Source of the DNA: Lachnospiraceae bacterium
Lineage (GTDB): Bacteria; Bacillota; Clostridia; Lachnospirales; Lachnospiraceae
DNA: 37,587 nt
Assembly: GCA_014804485.1 (NCBI GenBank)
Contig: JAAUZT010000009.1
Location: forward strand, 1-37,587
Reading direction: 5' to 3'
In this document: positions 14,421 through 24,663 of the stretch, piece by piece
Numbering within the stretch: the first letter of the stretch is position 1
Layout: each line of letters begins with the position of its first letter
Notes under the pieces: generated by a model
What the model was told of the DNA's origin: nothing
The model's database searches: none
The model's input: the letters and a program-made list of their open reading frames with translations, nothing else
Translations under genes and position numbers: made by a program

Positions 14421-17400
14421 TCAGCCCTCCGTATAATAATACATATTGGCAGCATTTTCCACTTCCCGCATAGAGCTTAATGTTGCCTTTTCTGAATCCG
14501 TACAATTCTCACTGTAGTAATTCATCAAACGATTGTAGTAATCTGTACCATACACATAATATCTTAGAGACTTAGGACCGTGTGTAAGCATCTTCCACCA
14601 TTCTATAAACTGGTCAATCTCATTTTCTGCATCAGCCCGAACAGCAGGCTTAATGATATTAAGTCGATCCAGTATCACATCTTTTACCTCTTGTAGCTGC
14701 TCATCCGTTAAATTAGAAATATTTGCTGCCGTATCGTTAGCTGCAAAGTCCGGGAATTTCAGTCTGATTGCCGATATTACTAAAGCGTGTAAAACACGAT
14801 CTCTTGCCCTCGCAGAAAAAGGTGTGGCTGTTGTTCCTTCTACGAAACGGTAAAGCTGGGAGTGATAACCCGTAAAGTTTTCGTAGTGCGACAAATCTCG
14901 CGGTCTGTATGGATTATATAGAGCTACCACAAGACCAGGGAACGCTCGTCCTATTCGACTGGTTGCCTGAATGTACTCAGAGTTCTGTTTGGGCTGACCG
15001 GTAACGACCATCAACCCAAGACGATCCACATCCATACCAACAGCAATCATATTTGTTGCAACTGCCGTATCAAGACAATTCTCTTCCGTATATGGTGTTT
15101 CCAACTGCTCCAGCTTCTTCGGAATCTCAAACGATGACATTCGAGATGTAATCTCAATGTTCCGGATTCGATCCAGATACCTCTGATGGTCATATCCGTA
15201 CTTCTTGGTCAAACGCCACATTCTCTTGGGAATGTCGTCTTGGAGAAGTCTGACAGCACCACCAAGTTCTCGAATACTGTTGTAATAACCTACAAGTGTG
15301 TAATATGGATCTATAATGTCTTTGAACTCCTCCTGCTTAGAAAGCTCAAAGACAGTCTGCAATATAACCGCATATGTACGCAATAATGTGGTCTTTACAG
15401 ATTGCCCTGGTGCACATACACCTATGTACTTGCGGAACGGATCTGTCTCTATCGGTATCTCCTTAATAAAGAAACTGTCTCCAATCTCGAATCCATTCGG
15501 AGGAAACTGGGCTGTCTCTTTGCGAGCATATAAACATTTTGCCTGCTGAGGAGCGTTTTTAATAGTTGCTGTTGATACCACATACTTTGGCTTTATCCTC
15601 TTTGCACCATTTTCATAAGTACAAAGGTCTTCAATTATTGTTTCATACGCACCATAAATAGTTCCAAGTGGTCCCGTGATTAGATGAAGCTCATCCTGAA
15701 TGATCAGTTCCGGTGGTAAGAATGGTTTTATCGGTGTCAGAGTTGCTGCAGGCAACGATTCGGTTTTTCTATGCTTAGGATGCCCTTCTCCTATAGCGAC
15801 ATAGCCATCCCTACTGCACAGTCTGTCAACGCGCCCGAAAATTGAATTTGTCTTTGGATCCCACGGCAGTTTTGCAAACTTATCAACCGTCGATAAAATA
15901 ATGGTCGGGCACTTAGAATATATCTGTTCATCCACAAGATAGACCGGAATTTCCATCCTGTCCGACTTATACTTATAGAACAAGCAATCTTTATCGCCGC
16001 AATAGATCTCCACCGACTTCTTTTCTGGGTGGATATAAAATTCATCCTCTGTCAATGCTTTCCCACAAAAAGGACAAGTGAGGAGCTGCTTATAAATAAG
16101 CTTTCTCTGCCGTCTTGCTTCATACGGCTTTTCCGGATTTTCTTTCAAGTCATCAAACTTGTTAGGAGTTACTCCTCCCCCAACCCAGAAGCCTATGCTG
16201 ATTGGCTCATTGCCATACTTTGATACCTCTTTTCTCCGCAGTATCTCTGCAGCAACAACCATTTTTGTAATACGATCTCTCTGCTGTGTTGTAAGAAGGC
16301 GCAGCGTATATCTAAGGATTGCAGTCACTCCACCATCCCTATTAAACCCATCCTCTGTCTTATTCAAGCGGCGATTAGCTATCGTAAATGCCATGAGACC
16401 AAGATATGCCTCTGTCTTTCCACCGCCAGTCGGAAAGTATAGCAAATCAACAATAGTCCGGTCACTATGCTCCGGATTAACAATTGCGCAAAGATTCATG
16501 AGGATAAACGCAATTTGGAATGGTCTCCAGCCAAAATCATTATTCGGGTCTTCCGGATTTACAAAATCTCCGAAGTTACAGGTTATACCGCTACCGTGCT
16601 TTTTGGAATAGTTCATGATATTCCTCTGCAAAAGCATAGCCCTGTTCATGAAACAAAAAGCCTCAAAGGCTACATCCTCTTTTACAAGCAATTCAATGCC
16701 TTCCCTGATTCTTCTAAGAGCTGACTTACACTCCTTTATTACTGAATTTCCAACCTCCTCAGCAAAAGCTGCATCAGCCATTTTCCTATCGTTTTGAAGC
16801 TTTTCCTGAATCCATTTTTCATATGTCCGTGCAAGGAGATTTAGTTTTTCTATAATTTCATCTTTCCTCTGCTTTACAGACATGAATCTCATTGAGAAAA
16901 AGAATTTATCAAAGCCTGATAAAGCAGCACTGACTCCTGGGAACTCATACTGCGGTATAAAATCAGACCTCACATAGGATGTCTTTCCGTTTGTTACTTT
17001 TCCCCATGTTGCAGCACAACCGCGTCCTCTTCCCATGATTGGTCTTTGCTCAAAATAAAATTCGTCAGCTGCCAGAACCTTACGGCATATATGCTCCGCT
17101 ATAAATATATCTTCATCTGTTGCGCTATAAACCTTTAAGTTCACTTGGAACATTAAAGATTCCAGATTATTCTCCGAATTCTTTCTCCGGTTCATTACAT
17201 AAGCTGTTACCAAAGAATATCCCTGCTTCAAAAGAATCTTTGAAACATGAACTCTTACATTGGAATCACAAACCAAATGAAACTCTTTGTTCTTCTCAAA
17301 TGTCGAGAAATCCACAATCAAAGTTTCTTTCATGGGATGTCTGGTATAAGATGCTTTATCAACCTCTTTCCCCTCCTTCGTGGTTATCTTCTCCGTAGAC

Positions 17401-17765
17401 TTAGTGTAGTCACCCCAAGACACATCAAGATTAATATCCTTTGTCTGGCTACTTATATAAAAGCTGATACCAATAGAGGATGGAATCTGAAAACGGGTCG
17501 TTGTTATCGGCTCATTATCATCATCCTCTCCAGCGGTATAATCTTCTCCATCCTCATAAGAGACAACAGATTCAATCTCCTGTTCAGAAGTATCATCCTC
17601 TGTTCCTTTAGACATATCTGTCTGTGGGGCAAGCAATCCGATTATGTAGGCGTGTTTTGGATTTTCATCCAAAACTTCCTCCTCCATCAATGGTCCCATG
17701 AGATCTGTTTTCATTGCATCAATGATTCTTTGACGCACTGCAGAATACCTAAAGCGCTCCTCCAT
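14421..17765 (-). CDS. drmA: DrmA, helicase of DISARM
   Basis: A 1114-residue helicase. Walker A is PTGGGKTE (445-452), motif II is DELH (691-694), motif III STAT (731-734) and motif VI QATSRIGRAFP (933-943). An internal zinc-finger-like insertion has C564-x2-C567 and C589-x4-C594. The DELH box and the GRAFPG block are characteristic of DrmA. The N-terminal half (residues 1-430) includes an acidic stretch at 52-86. In DISARM this subunit binds and translocates DNA with DrmB. Start 17765 has GGAGGAG 6 bases upstream, formed across the stop codon of the preceding res-like gene; the 16-residue longer frame is rejected. Confidence 0.92.
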   Translation of the reverse strand: MEERFRYSAVRQRIIDAMKTDLMGPLMEEEVLDENPKHAYIIGLLAPQTDMSKGTEDDTSEQEIESVVSYEDGEDYTAGEDDDNEPITTTRFQIPSSIGISFYISSQTKDINLDVSWGDYTKSTEKITTKEGKEVDKASYTRHPMKETLIVDFSTFEKNKEFHLVCDSNVRVHVSKILLKQGYSLVTAYVMNRRKNSENNLESLMFQVNLKVYSATDEDIFIAEHICRKVLAADEFYFEQRPIMGRGRGCAATWGKVTNGKTSYVRSDFIPQYEFPGVSAALSGFDKFFFSMRFMSVKQRKDEIIEKLNLLARTYEKWIQEKLQNDRKMADAAFAEEVGNSVIKECKSALRRIREGIELLVKEDVAFEAFCFMNRAMLLQRNIMNYSKKHGSGITCNFGDFVNPEDPNNDFGWRPFQIAFILMNLCAIVNPEHSDRTIVDLLYFPTGGGKTEAYLGLMAFTIANRRLNKTEDGFNRDGGVTAILRYTLRLLTTQQRDRITKMVVAAEILRRKEVSKYGNEPISIGFWVGGGVTPNKFDDLKENPEKPYEARRQRKLIYKQLLTCPFCGKALTEDEFYIHPEKKSVEIYCGDKDCLFYKYKSDRMEIPVYLVDEQIYSKCPTIILSTVDKFAKLPWDPKTNSIFGRVDRLCSRDGYVAIGEGHPKHRKTESLPAATLTPIKPFLPPELIIQDELHLITGPLGTIYGAYETIIEDLCTYENGAKRIKPKYVVSTATIKNAPQQAKCLYARKETAQFPPNGFEIGDSFFIKEIPIETDPFRKYIGVCAPGQSVKTTLLRTYAVILQTVFELSKQEEFKDIIDPYYTLVGYYNSIRELGGAVRLLQDDIPKRMWRLTKKYGYDHQRYLDRIRNIEITSRMSSFEIPKKLEQLETPYTEENCLDTAVATNMIAVGMDVDRLGLMVVTGQPKQNSEYIQATSRIGRAFPGLVVALYNPYRPRDLSHYENFTGYHSQLYRFVEGTTATPFSARARDRVLHALVISAIRLKFPDFAANDTAANISNLTDEQLQEVKDVILDRLNIIKPAVRADAENEIDQFIEWWKMLTHGPKSLRYYVYGTDYYNRLMNYYSENCTDSEKATLSSMREVENAANMYYYTEG

Positions 17766-17767
17766 GT

Positions 17768-20416
17768 TTACTCCTCCGATACTTTGTGTGATGTGCCGAG
17801 TGTATACTTGCATGTATTCCCAACATGAATATTGTTATCAGAAATAAGTTTATACTCCCATTTCTTATGATCCGGATCATCGGTGGACGCAAACTCACAC
17901 CACCTAATCCCCTCTCTTGCCTTCGAAACGACATCCTCCTGCGTCACTTCATTGGCTGCTTTTACCTCAACCATATATTTTCCTGTGGTTGTCTCAACAA
18001 GAAAATCCGGATTATACTGCTGTCCGGCTTTCCAGAACAACCCAAGCTGATTGAGCGGCGGCTTGATCCAACGGACAACATCAGGGTCTTCCTCCAGAAT
18101 AATGGAAAAAAGCCGCTCTGGATCACTGTCAAAGGCATTTGCCGGGTAGTATGACTTCTTATAGCCCGTAAACAAATACTTCTTTATGTTGCTTTTATCT
18201 GAGAACGGCTTATCGAATTTCACTTTGCCATCCTCTTTGACGTTCTTTACAAACTTACGGAACAATATAAGATCTTTCTGAATGATATGAACGATATTCG
18301 TCTTTCTATCCATATGCACGTAAATCTGCTTACGGATATCCGAAACAATCAGAGACGCATAACGGCGGATAATCCGTCTCTTGTTCTCCTCATCACCCGG
18401 AATCTGCACAAGATACTGCTCAACTACGTCAATAACAAAGTCCGCATCATCGTAAGACAGCTCGCTAATCGTATCGAGAAGCATGCAGGCCAGAGTGTTC
18501 ATTGCATCATTCACTTCAAGAATCTGTGCGTCCACGACAGAAAGAAGCTGCTGATTAATAGCATCAAAACGCTCAATTTTTGCCATAGCAACCTCAAAAT
18601 CGTCAATCGTGCGCTTTACCTCAAAACGGTTGAACTTTACTTTAGATGTAGTCTGAACAAGAATTTTCGGAACAGAGATAGCCTTTGCCGAATACTCCGA
18701 TACCGCTTTTAGAAACTCATCCTTGCTCAGAGGCTGTTTGCCAGACTTCGCGCTTGTCGAACCCTGTGGCTGTTCTGGCGCAGACGCCGCATACTCTGAA
18801 GAGTCATCGGAAATCATTTCAGGATGAAGGTCAAAAAGCGTCATCTGGTTGGCACCTTCAGGCTTATCTTTCTTTTGCACCGCCATGAAGTTTTTTACGT
18901 ATTCCTGATAAATCTCAAGCTGTGTTTTCGGATTGCTAACCTCCGCAAAGGACTTCACGCCCGAAGCAGTGATTGCAAAATCCATCAGAGAAAGCTGCCC
19001 ATCATCCACAATAGCAGATACTCCTACTGACTCAGACGGCTCTACTATAGTTTTGTCAAGGTCGCGATAATGGAAAATATCGCTACTCTTGATTTCATCC
19101 ACAAGCTCCCTATAATGGTCATGTGCAACAATATCAAGCGAATCCAAATCCTCATTTCCTGTCTGTTCACCAAACGGCAATCTCAGGCCACGACCAATTG
19201 TCTGCATGGCAAGGATATCGCTCTTTGCCGCGTTCAGCGGAATAATCGTAAACAGGTTGTTTACATCCCAACCTTCTTTCAGCTTATAAACGTGCAGAAC
19301 AATTTCTATCGGGTTTGAAGCACTCTCAATAGAGAGCAAGAGGCGAATGTTTTCCTCCGACTCCTCACCAGTCTGTTTTGAATGAATCTCTATAACTTTT
19401 CCCTTATACTTTCCACTCTGGAAATCGTCGCTGTCGATAAGCGCACGAATTTTTTTCGCGTGGTCGGTATCCTTGCAAGCGATGAGAACAATCGGTTTCA
19501 CATAGTTCAGATTGTTGTCGCTGCAATATTCCCGTAGCACAGACTTGCGATGCTCATGCAGAGTGAGACCGTCGCGGATTTTCATCTCTTCGATATCGTC
19601 TTGGTTGTAGCCCGCCATGTTGGAGCGCCCCATCACAACAGGAACTTTCAGATACCCCTCAACAGCACCACGCGCCAAGTCATATGCATAGATAATATTT
19701 GAAGTAGTCTTCGGTGTTGCCGTAAACTCCAATCCGAGAACAGGCTTCAGATAATTGATTGCTATCATCGATGCTGGAGCATAGTAGCGATGTGCCTCAT
19801 CCATACAGATAACGAGATCATCAAACTGTGCCAACACATCTGCAAAAGAGGCGCCGAGCGTTTCTTTGAACTTGTGGAAGTTGAACTGTGTATCTGTTTT
19901 ACTGTTGAAAATCTTTCCGATGTTGAAGATGAAAATCTGAATCTCCGAGGTCTTCTCAACGCGCAGAGCCATCTGCTCAAACTTCAGGGGATAGGTGTCA
20001 TAATTCTCACCATCGTAGACTTTCGGCCTGCCCATTTCTGATTCCAGTCCTTTGAAAATATACTTCGGATGGCTTGGATTGGATTCCTTGCGCAGCTTAT
20101 CATAAATCGTATTCCCAGGAGCAAGGATAAAAAAGTGCCTATACCCCTTCATTTTGTACAGGTAATAGATGCTGGCACCCATAAGACGAGTCTTGCCTAT
20201 ACCGGTCGCCATAGCGTAGCAAAACGATGGAAAGTCGAACCCTGCTTGAACCTTGCGCTGCTTTTCGCAATATTCGGATGCAGTCGCCTCAACAACATCC
20301 TTGCTGTCCCTCCTGTAATCACAATGTGAACTGATAGCGTCGAGATATGAGAGAGCTTCCTCCTGCGGAGTTCTCAAGCTCATTGCATATTTGATCTTGT
20401 TTACTATCTCTGACAT
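17768..20416 (-). CDS. res: type III restriction Res-like helicase-nuclease
   Basis: An 882-residue protein resembling the Res subunit of type III restriction enzymes. The superfamily 2 motor has ATGIGKT (70-76), DEAH (206-209), TATP (232-235), EGWD (381-384) and QTIGRGLR (405-412). The C-terminus carries a PD-(D/E)XK nuclease: NPDFLVE (PD at 803-804) and VEVKA (E817, K819), preceded by VRWIKPP. All catalytic residues are present, so cleavage competence is expected. The ATG follows the mod-like stop with no gap and uses a GCGAGG site inside mod. It lies between mod and drmA, an unusual position for a DISARM operon. Confidence 0.9.
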   Translation of the reverse strand: MSEIVNKIKYAMSLRTPQEEALSYLDAISSHCDYRRDSKDVVEATASEYCEKQRKVQAGFDFPSFCYAMATGIGKTRLMGASIYYLYKMKGYRHFFILAPGNTIYDKLRKESNPSHPKYIFKGLESEMGRPKVYDGENYDTYPLKFEQMALRVEKTSEIQIFIFNIGKIFNSKTDTQFNFHKFKETLGASFADVLAQFDDLVICMDEAHRYYAPASMIAINYLKPVLGLEFTATPKTTSNIIYAYDLARGAVEGYLKVPVVMGRSNMAGYNQDDIEEMKIRDGLTLHEHRKSVLREYCSDNNLNYVKPIVLIACKDTDHAKKIRALIDSDDFQSGKYKGKVIEIHSKQTGEESEENIRLLLSIESASNPIEIVLHVYKLKEGWDVNNLFTIIPLNAAKSDILAMQTIGRGLRLPFGEQTGNEDLDSLDIVAHDHYRELVDEIKSSDIFHYRDLDKTIVEPSESVGVSAIVDDGQLSLMDFAITASGVKSFAEVSNPKTQLEIYQEYVKNFMAVQKKDKPEGANQMTLFDLHPEMISDDSSEYAASAPEQPQGSTSAKSGKQPLSKDEFLKAVSEYSAKAISVPKILVQTTSKVKFNRFEVKRTIDDFEVAMAKIERFDAINQQLLSVVDAQILEVNDAMNTLACMLLDTISELSYDDADFVIDVVEQYLVQIPGDEENKRRIIRRYASLIVSDIRKQIYVHMDRKTNIVHIIQKDLILFRKFVKNVKEDGKVKFDKPFSDKSNIKKYLFTGYKKSYYPANAFDSDPERLFSIILEEDPDVVRWIKPPLNQLGLFWKAGQQYNPDFLVETTTGKYMVEVKAANEVTQEDVVSKAREGIRWCEFASTDDPDHKKWEYKLISDNNIHVGNTCKYTLGTSHKVSEE

Positions 20417-22033
20417 TTACTGTACCTCGCTTTCAAAATCACATTTTTCTAAGAGGTCCTTCGGTATTTTCTTGACCTCGATGTTATCAGGCAATACCAT
20501 ATCCGACTGTATCTTCATGCCGTAAATCAAGAGAGACTGACCCTCTGCAAGATGTGCGGATAACGCTTTAATATATCCAGCATTAATAAATTCCGTAGTG
20601 ATATGGATAAACCGTTTCTCTGAAGAGTATCCGTGGAAAACATCCTGCGGCTTATATCGGAATCCTTCAATCTTGCAGATTGCCTCACAAAGCATCTCCA
20701 AGGTGTAGGAGGGATTAATTTGATAAATTGGCAGCTTATTGTTTTTAACAAGCAGACTCGGGGCAAGTTCATAAAAATGGTATCCGCCACCACCTTGCCA
20801 ATCCACCGCCTTACTTATGCCACCTTGATCACCATCGATTACGCCATCCAATCGAATCTTACAGTGCGTATATGCATGGTCGCCCATCTCAATGCCAATA
20901 TATCTTCTCCTCATTTTATGGGCAACTGCGGCGGTAGTACCAGAGCCAAGGAAACTGTCAAGAACCAGATCATTCTCTTGTGTAGTTAATTCTAAGCAAC
21001 GCTTGATTAGTGCTTCTGGTTTTTTGCTTTTAGGGAAGTCAACTCCTCCCTCATTATGAATGTTATTTGAAAGAATATCATCCCATAAACTTGTAAGTGG
21101 TTCGCCTGCTACATATTTACCATCAATTTTTTTTAATTTTTCCTTGTAAAAAATAATTCTTTTTCCACCAAGAAGAATTATATCAGAATACCCCTCGCGA
21201 ACTTGCCTGAATATTTGATTCGGATTAGCCCGAGATATGTCAATATATTCCCTTGTAGATGCACCAACATTTTTATAATCAGGATTAACTAACTGTATAA
21301 CGGATTCGCAGTGTTCTATAACAAACTTGTCAATCTCTTCAGGATTGTTTTTAATCAAAGCTCTTGCTTCTTTTAACGTAATATCAAAGCTTCGAGCAAA
21401 TGCTTCAGTAAGAGTCGTGATCTTCCAGTTTTCATATGGTTCATTAATATTGGTAATATAGTTGCTATAACGTTTGTCACGCTCACCTCTATCGGTGTAA
21501 ACTCTATTAGGTTTCCATAAAGACTTAGATTTTGAATATATTAGAATAAAGTTCGTTATACTTACTATTCCTGGATTTATAGCTTTATGTCCTGTTGCCG
21601 ATGCTTGTTTAAACGAAACAATAGAGATACGATTATTTCTGCCAAAAATCTCATCAAGAAGAACAATCAAATATCCTATTTCATTATCATCTATATGGAC
21701 AAACAGCGTACCATCATCTGCTAATAGATTTCTCATTATCTTGAAGCGAGAATGCATGAGATTTAACCAAATTGAATGCTCAATTCCATCATCATAGCTC
21801 TCGAACGCTTGTCCGGTATTAAAAGGTGGATCGATATAGATACACTTAACCCGTCCTGAATAATTTGCTTCCAAAGCCTTTAACGCAACAAGATTGTCCC
21901 CATGAATCAGCATATTTTCGCTTGATTGGTCGCCATAAGACTTGCTCTTGTCCTCCAACAATATTCTTGGTTCCACAGATGGCTCATCATATTTACCGAC
22001 CCATGTCAGTTCCAATTTTCCTGTTTTCTGCAT
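20417..22033 (-). CDS. mod: site-specific DNA adenine methyltransferase, type III Mod-like
   Basis: A 538-residue N6-adenine (possibly N4-cytosine) methyltransferase of the beta class: the catalytic DPPF (68-71, in CIYIDPPFNTG) comes before the SAM-binding FLGSGTT (361-367). SKKPEALIKRCLELT before motif I is typical of Mod proteins. Residues 140-330, between the motifs, are the likely target-recognition region and are more AT-rich in codon use, in line with frequent exchange of this part. The protein would methylate one strand of the recognition site, protecting self DNA from the adjacent Res-like protein. ATG 22033 has AGGAGAG 8 bases upstream, 11 bases after the SNF2 gene. Confidence 0.9.
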   Translation of the reverse strand: MQKTGKLELTWVGKYDEPSVEPRILLEDKSKSYGDQSSENMLIHGDNLVALKALEANYSGRVKCIYIDPPFNTGQAFESYDDGIEHSIWLNLMHSRFKIMRNLLADDGTLFVHIDDNEIGYLIVLLDEIFGRNNRISIVSFKQASATGHKAINPGIVSITNFILIYSKSKSLWKPNRVYTDRGERDKRYSNYITNINEPYENWKITTLTEAFARSFDITLKEARALIKNNPEEIDKFVIEHCESVIQLVNPDYKNVGASTREYIDISRANPNQIFRQVREGYSDIILLGGKRIIFYKEKLKKIDGKYVAGEPLTSLWDDILSNNIHNEGGVDFPKSKKPEALIKRCLELTTQENDLVLDSFLGSGTTAAVAHKMRRRYIGIEMGDHAYTHCKIRLDGVIDGDQGGISKAVDWQGGGGYHFYELAPSLLVKNNKLPIYQINPSYTLEMLCEAICKIEGFRYKPQDVFHGYSSEKRFIHITTEFINAGYIKALSAHLAEGQSLLIYGMKIQSDMVLPDNIEVKKIPKDLLEKCDFESEVQ

Positions 22034-22044
22034 AATTTTCTCTC

Positions 22045-24663
22045 CTAAAACTTCAGTACAATGTTAACCAACAGAATCGGGTTAATATCAAACTGTTTAT
22101 CAAACTCCCCGATTTCCCGCTCTCCCTCAATTTTGAATCCCGTTCCTTTTTCATGGAAAGACTCTTGGAACTTCTCCAGTGCCTTGGACTTCTCAGTTAT
22201 CTTTTTCCGTATGTCAATCTTTTCATAGAAATTATCCGAAGCACGCTCCTGTTCCTTCAGCACTCCAATCTCGGCATCCATTTCTTGGTAGGTTTCTATC
22301 AACTGCTCCGTCTGAATGCGCTCCCAGTTTTCAATCTTCTTTCTGTTGTACGCTTTGATTGGCTCCACCTGTTCTTGATACCGTTTTACCATCTCGGCGG
22401 TCAGATTATCGTAGATACGCTGGTACAACTTCATTTCCGCTTCTGTCGGCGTAAAATACCGCACATCCATATCGTCGATTTTTTCAAGCGTCGGAACCAG
22501 TTCCGCCTCGTCAAAATCTATATAATCTCCATTTTCATCACACAGCAACAGTACAGGAAAGAGCAGTTCTGAGGAATCGCAAAACGCTCCAATAAAAAGG
22601 ATTCCGTGCAATCCAAGAATCTGTTCGCCCCAATTATCGACCTTCCAGTAGTGTAGGCTTCCGTCCACCTCCGGCTCATCAAAGCGACTCCAGTATTCCA
22701 CATCATGCAAATATCTGGCGATGTCTGCTTTTGTTTCGTCAAGATTCTGTTCTTTTGCTCCACTGCTTTCTGTAAGCAGGAGAGAGCGAAGTTCTCTTGC
22801 TTTCTTATCCTTCTTTGCGTTCAGCTTTCTATCCAGTTTATCAAAAGCCCTTTTGAATTCCGCAGTGGTGTCACAGGTCTGGTAAATCTGCAGCACCATT
22901 TTTTCAAAACTCGTGCCGGACTCCAGTGCTCCAAGCGCGATATCCGATGCGCCGAAAACACCATCGAACAGTTCAAATTTCTTCGACAAAATATCGTAAA
23001 CACGCTGATCAGCGGCATTCTGTGTATTCAAAAGGTTGATAGCAACAACATCATGCTCCTGTCCATAACGATGACAACGACCAATACGCTGTTCAATCTT
23101 CATCGGATTCCACGGCAGATCGTAATTGATAACCGTGTTGCAGAACTGCAAGTTCAAACCTTCTGAACCAGCATCCGTGCAAACCAAAATCTTCGCATTG
23201 TACCGAAAATAGTCTACAATGGCATGTTTGTATTCCACACTGCGCCCGTAGTTTGTTTTGCCAAAATTTTTAACTTGCCACGTCCTGTAAATCTCTTTCG
23301 TCAAAGCATCGTCAAAATCGCCATTGAAAAGAAGAATGTCCTCATTCTCAAATCCTGTCTTCCTCAGTTCTGCCGCTATGTACTTCTGGGTACGCTTTGA
23401 CTCGGTAAAAATCACAACCTTCTGCGGAATGTCCTGCTCCCACTGATAATCGAAAGCTATCTGTATGGCAATTTTCAGGGCATTCACCTTTGCATTCGTT
23501 TTAATACGCTTGGCAACTTCAATAATGATGTTTACCTCGTCCAGCTCAGCCTGTATAAACTGCTTCTGAATGATCGTTTCCTCATCCTCGTTCTCATCAA
23601 AGTCGGACTCATCTATCTCGTCCTCCACAAAACTCCAGAAAAGATCAAAGCCTTCCTGCGCACTCGCCGACTTGCTACCTTCATAAAGTTTCTCCAGCCT
23701 CTTCTTCAAAACCTCAAAGGTTTCTATCAAGGCGAAACTGGATGAAGCAAGAAGCTTTCTTATTACAAGAATAATCAGACCACGGTTTGATGCGGGTATG
23801 GAGTATAACAGTTCCCTCTTCAAGAAGTCATTTACCCGCTGATACAATTCGATCTCATCCTGCGAGAGGATAAAGTCGATCGTTTTGCATGTTCTCTTCT
23901 TGAAGTTCATGTATTTTGCTACATCCTTACGAAGCGTTCTGTACAGAATTGGGGATAACTCCTGTTTCAGATCAGAATAATCCTGTCCCTCAATGTAGCG
24001 TTTATTGAAAACCTTCTCGCTTCCGAAAATCCGCTGATCAATAAAGGAAACCAACCCATGAAGATCAGTCAACGAGTTCTGAAGCGGCGTAGCAGTTAAT
24101 AGAATCTTCGGTATACCTTTTGACAATTCATACAGGTTCAATGCCCGCTTTGTTCCGTGAAATACGTTTCTGAGGTTGTGAGCCTCATCAATAATAATGA
24201 AATCCCACTTTACCTCCGGGAACCGCTTCATCAGCTTAGACGAGTAGTCATAGGAGGTAAGAACAATTCTAACAGAACCGTTATCCGTAAGCCTTTTGCG
24301 CCATTCTCGGCCTTCTTTTTCTACTGTGAGCCTGTCGAGAATCACCGACTTCAATCCAAATTTATCCTCAAGTTCCAATTCCCACTGCTTTCTGAGAGAC
24401 GCTGGAAGCGCAATTAAGACACGCTTTGCTCCCGACTCAAGCACATACTTTAGCACAAGCCCGGCTTCTATTGTTTTTCCAAGCCCAACTTCATCAGCCA
24501 ATACGATGCCGCCCGTTTTTAATGCTTGGATAGCTGCGCAGAAGGCATTGATCTGATGCGGATTCAGTTCTATGTTCGCATCTAAAAGGAAATGAAACGG
24601 AGAAGTTTCAAGTTCCAGCTTTTTATATCTGCTGAATTGTTCAAGCAACAGGTTACCTTCCAT
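22045..24663 (-). CDS. drmD: SNF2-family helicase, DrmD-like
   Basis: An 872-residue SNF2/RapA-type translocase. The first RecA lobe has DEVGLGKT (57-64), DEAH (159-162) and TATP (190-193); the second has GSEGLNLQF (499-507) and EQRIGRCHRYGQ (524-535). An acidic insert, DEIDESDFDENEDEE (348-362), lies between the lobes. The C-terminal ~330 residues include a charged helical stretch (780-835). Such a helicase is the hallmark (DrmD) of class 1 DISARM, but similar SNF2 proteins also accompany type III-like mod/res pairs, so the symbol is tentative. Start 24663 overlaps the cytosine methyltransferase stop by 11 bases and has AAGGAG 9 bases upstream. Confidence 0.85.
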   Translation of the reverse strand: MEGNLLLEQFSRYKKLELETSPFHFLLDANIELNPHQINAFCAAIQALKTGGIVLADEVGLGKTIEAGLVLKYVLESGAKRVLIALPASLRKQWELELEDKFGLKSVILDRLTVEKEGREWRKRLTDNGSVRIVLTSYDYSSKLMKRFPEVKWDFIIIDEAHNLRNVFHGTKRALNLYELSKGIPKILLTATPLQNSLTDLHGLVSFIDQRIFGSEKVFNKRYIEGQDYSDLKQELSPILYRTLRKDVAKYMNFKKRTCKTIDFILSQDEIELYQRVNDFLKRELLYSIPASNRGLIILVIRKLLASSSFALIETFEVLKKRLEKLYEGSKSASAQEGFDLFWSFVEDEIDESDFDENEDEETIIQKQFIQAELDEVNIIIEVAKRIKTNAKVNALKIAIQIAFDYQWEQDIPQKVVIFTESKRTQKYIAAELRKTGFENEDILLFNGDFDDALTKEIYRTWQVKNFGKTNYGRSVEYKHAIVDYFRYNAKILVCTDAGSEGLNLQFCNTVINYDLPWNPMKIEQRIGRCHRYGQEHDVVAINLLNTQNAADQRVYDILSKKFELFDGVFGASDIALGALESGTSFEKMVLQIYQTCDTTAEFKRAFDKLDRKLNAKKDKKARELRSLLLTESSGAKEQNLDETKADIARYLHDVEYWSRFDEPEVDGSLHYWKVDNWGEQILGLHGILFIGAFCDSSELLFPVLLLCDENGDYIDFDEAELVPTLEKIDDMDVRYFTPTEAEMKLYQRIYDNLTAEMVKRYQEQVEPIKAYNRKKIENWERIQTEQLIETYQEMDAEIGVLKEQERASDNFYEKIDIRKKITEKSKALEKFQESFHEKGTGFKIEGEREIGEFDKQFDINPILLVNIVLKF

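Noticed and set aside
17247..17828. 193-residue plus-strand open frame
   Set aside because: It lies antisense to drmA with no ribosome site or recognisable domain; drmA motifs on the other strand are unambiguous.
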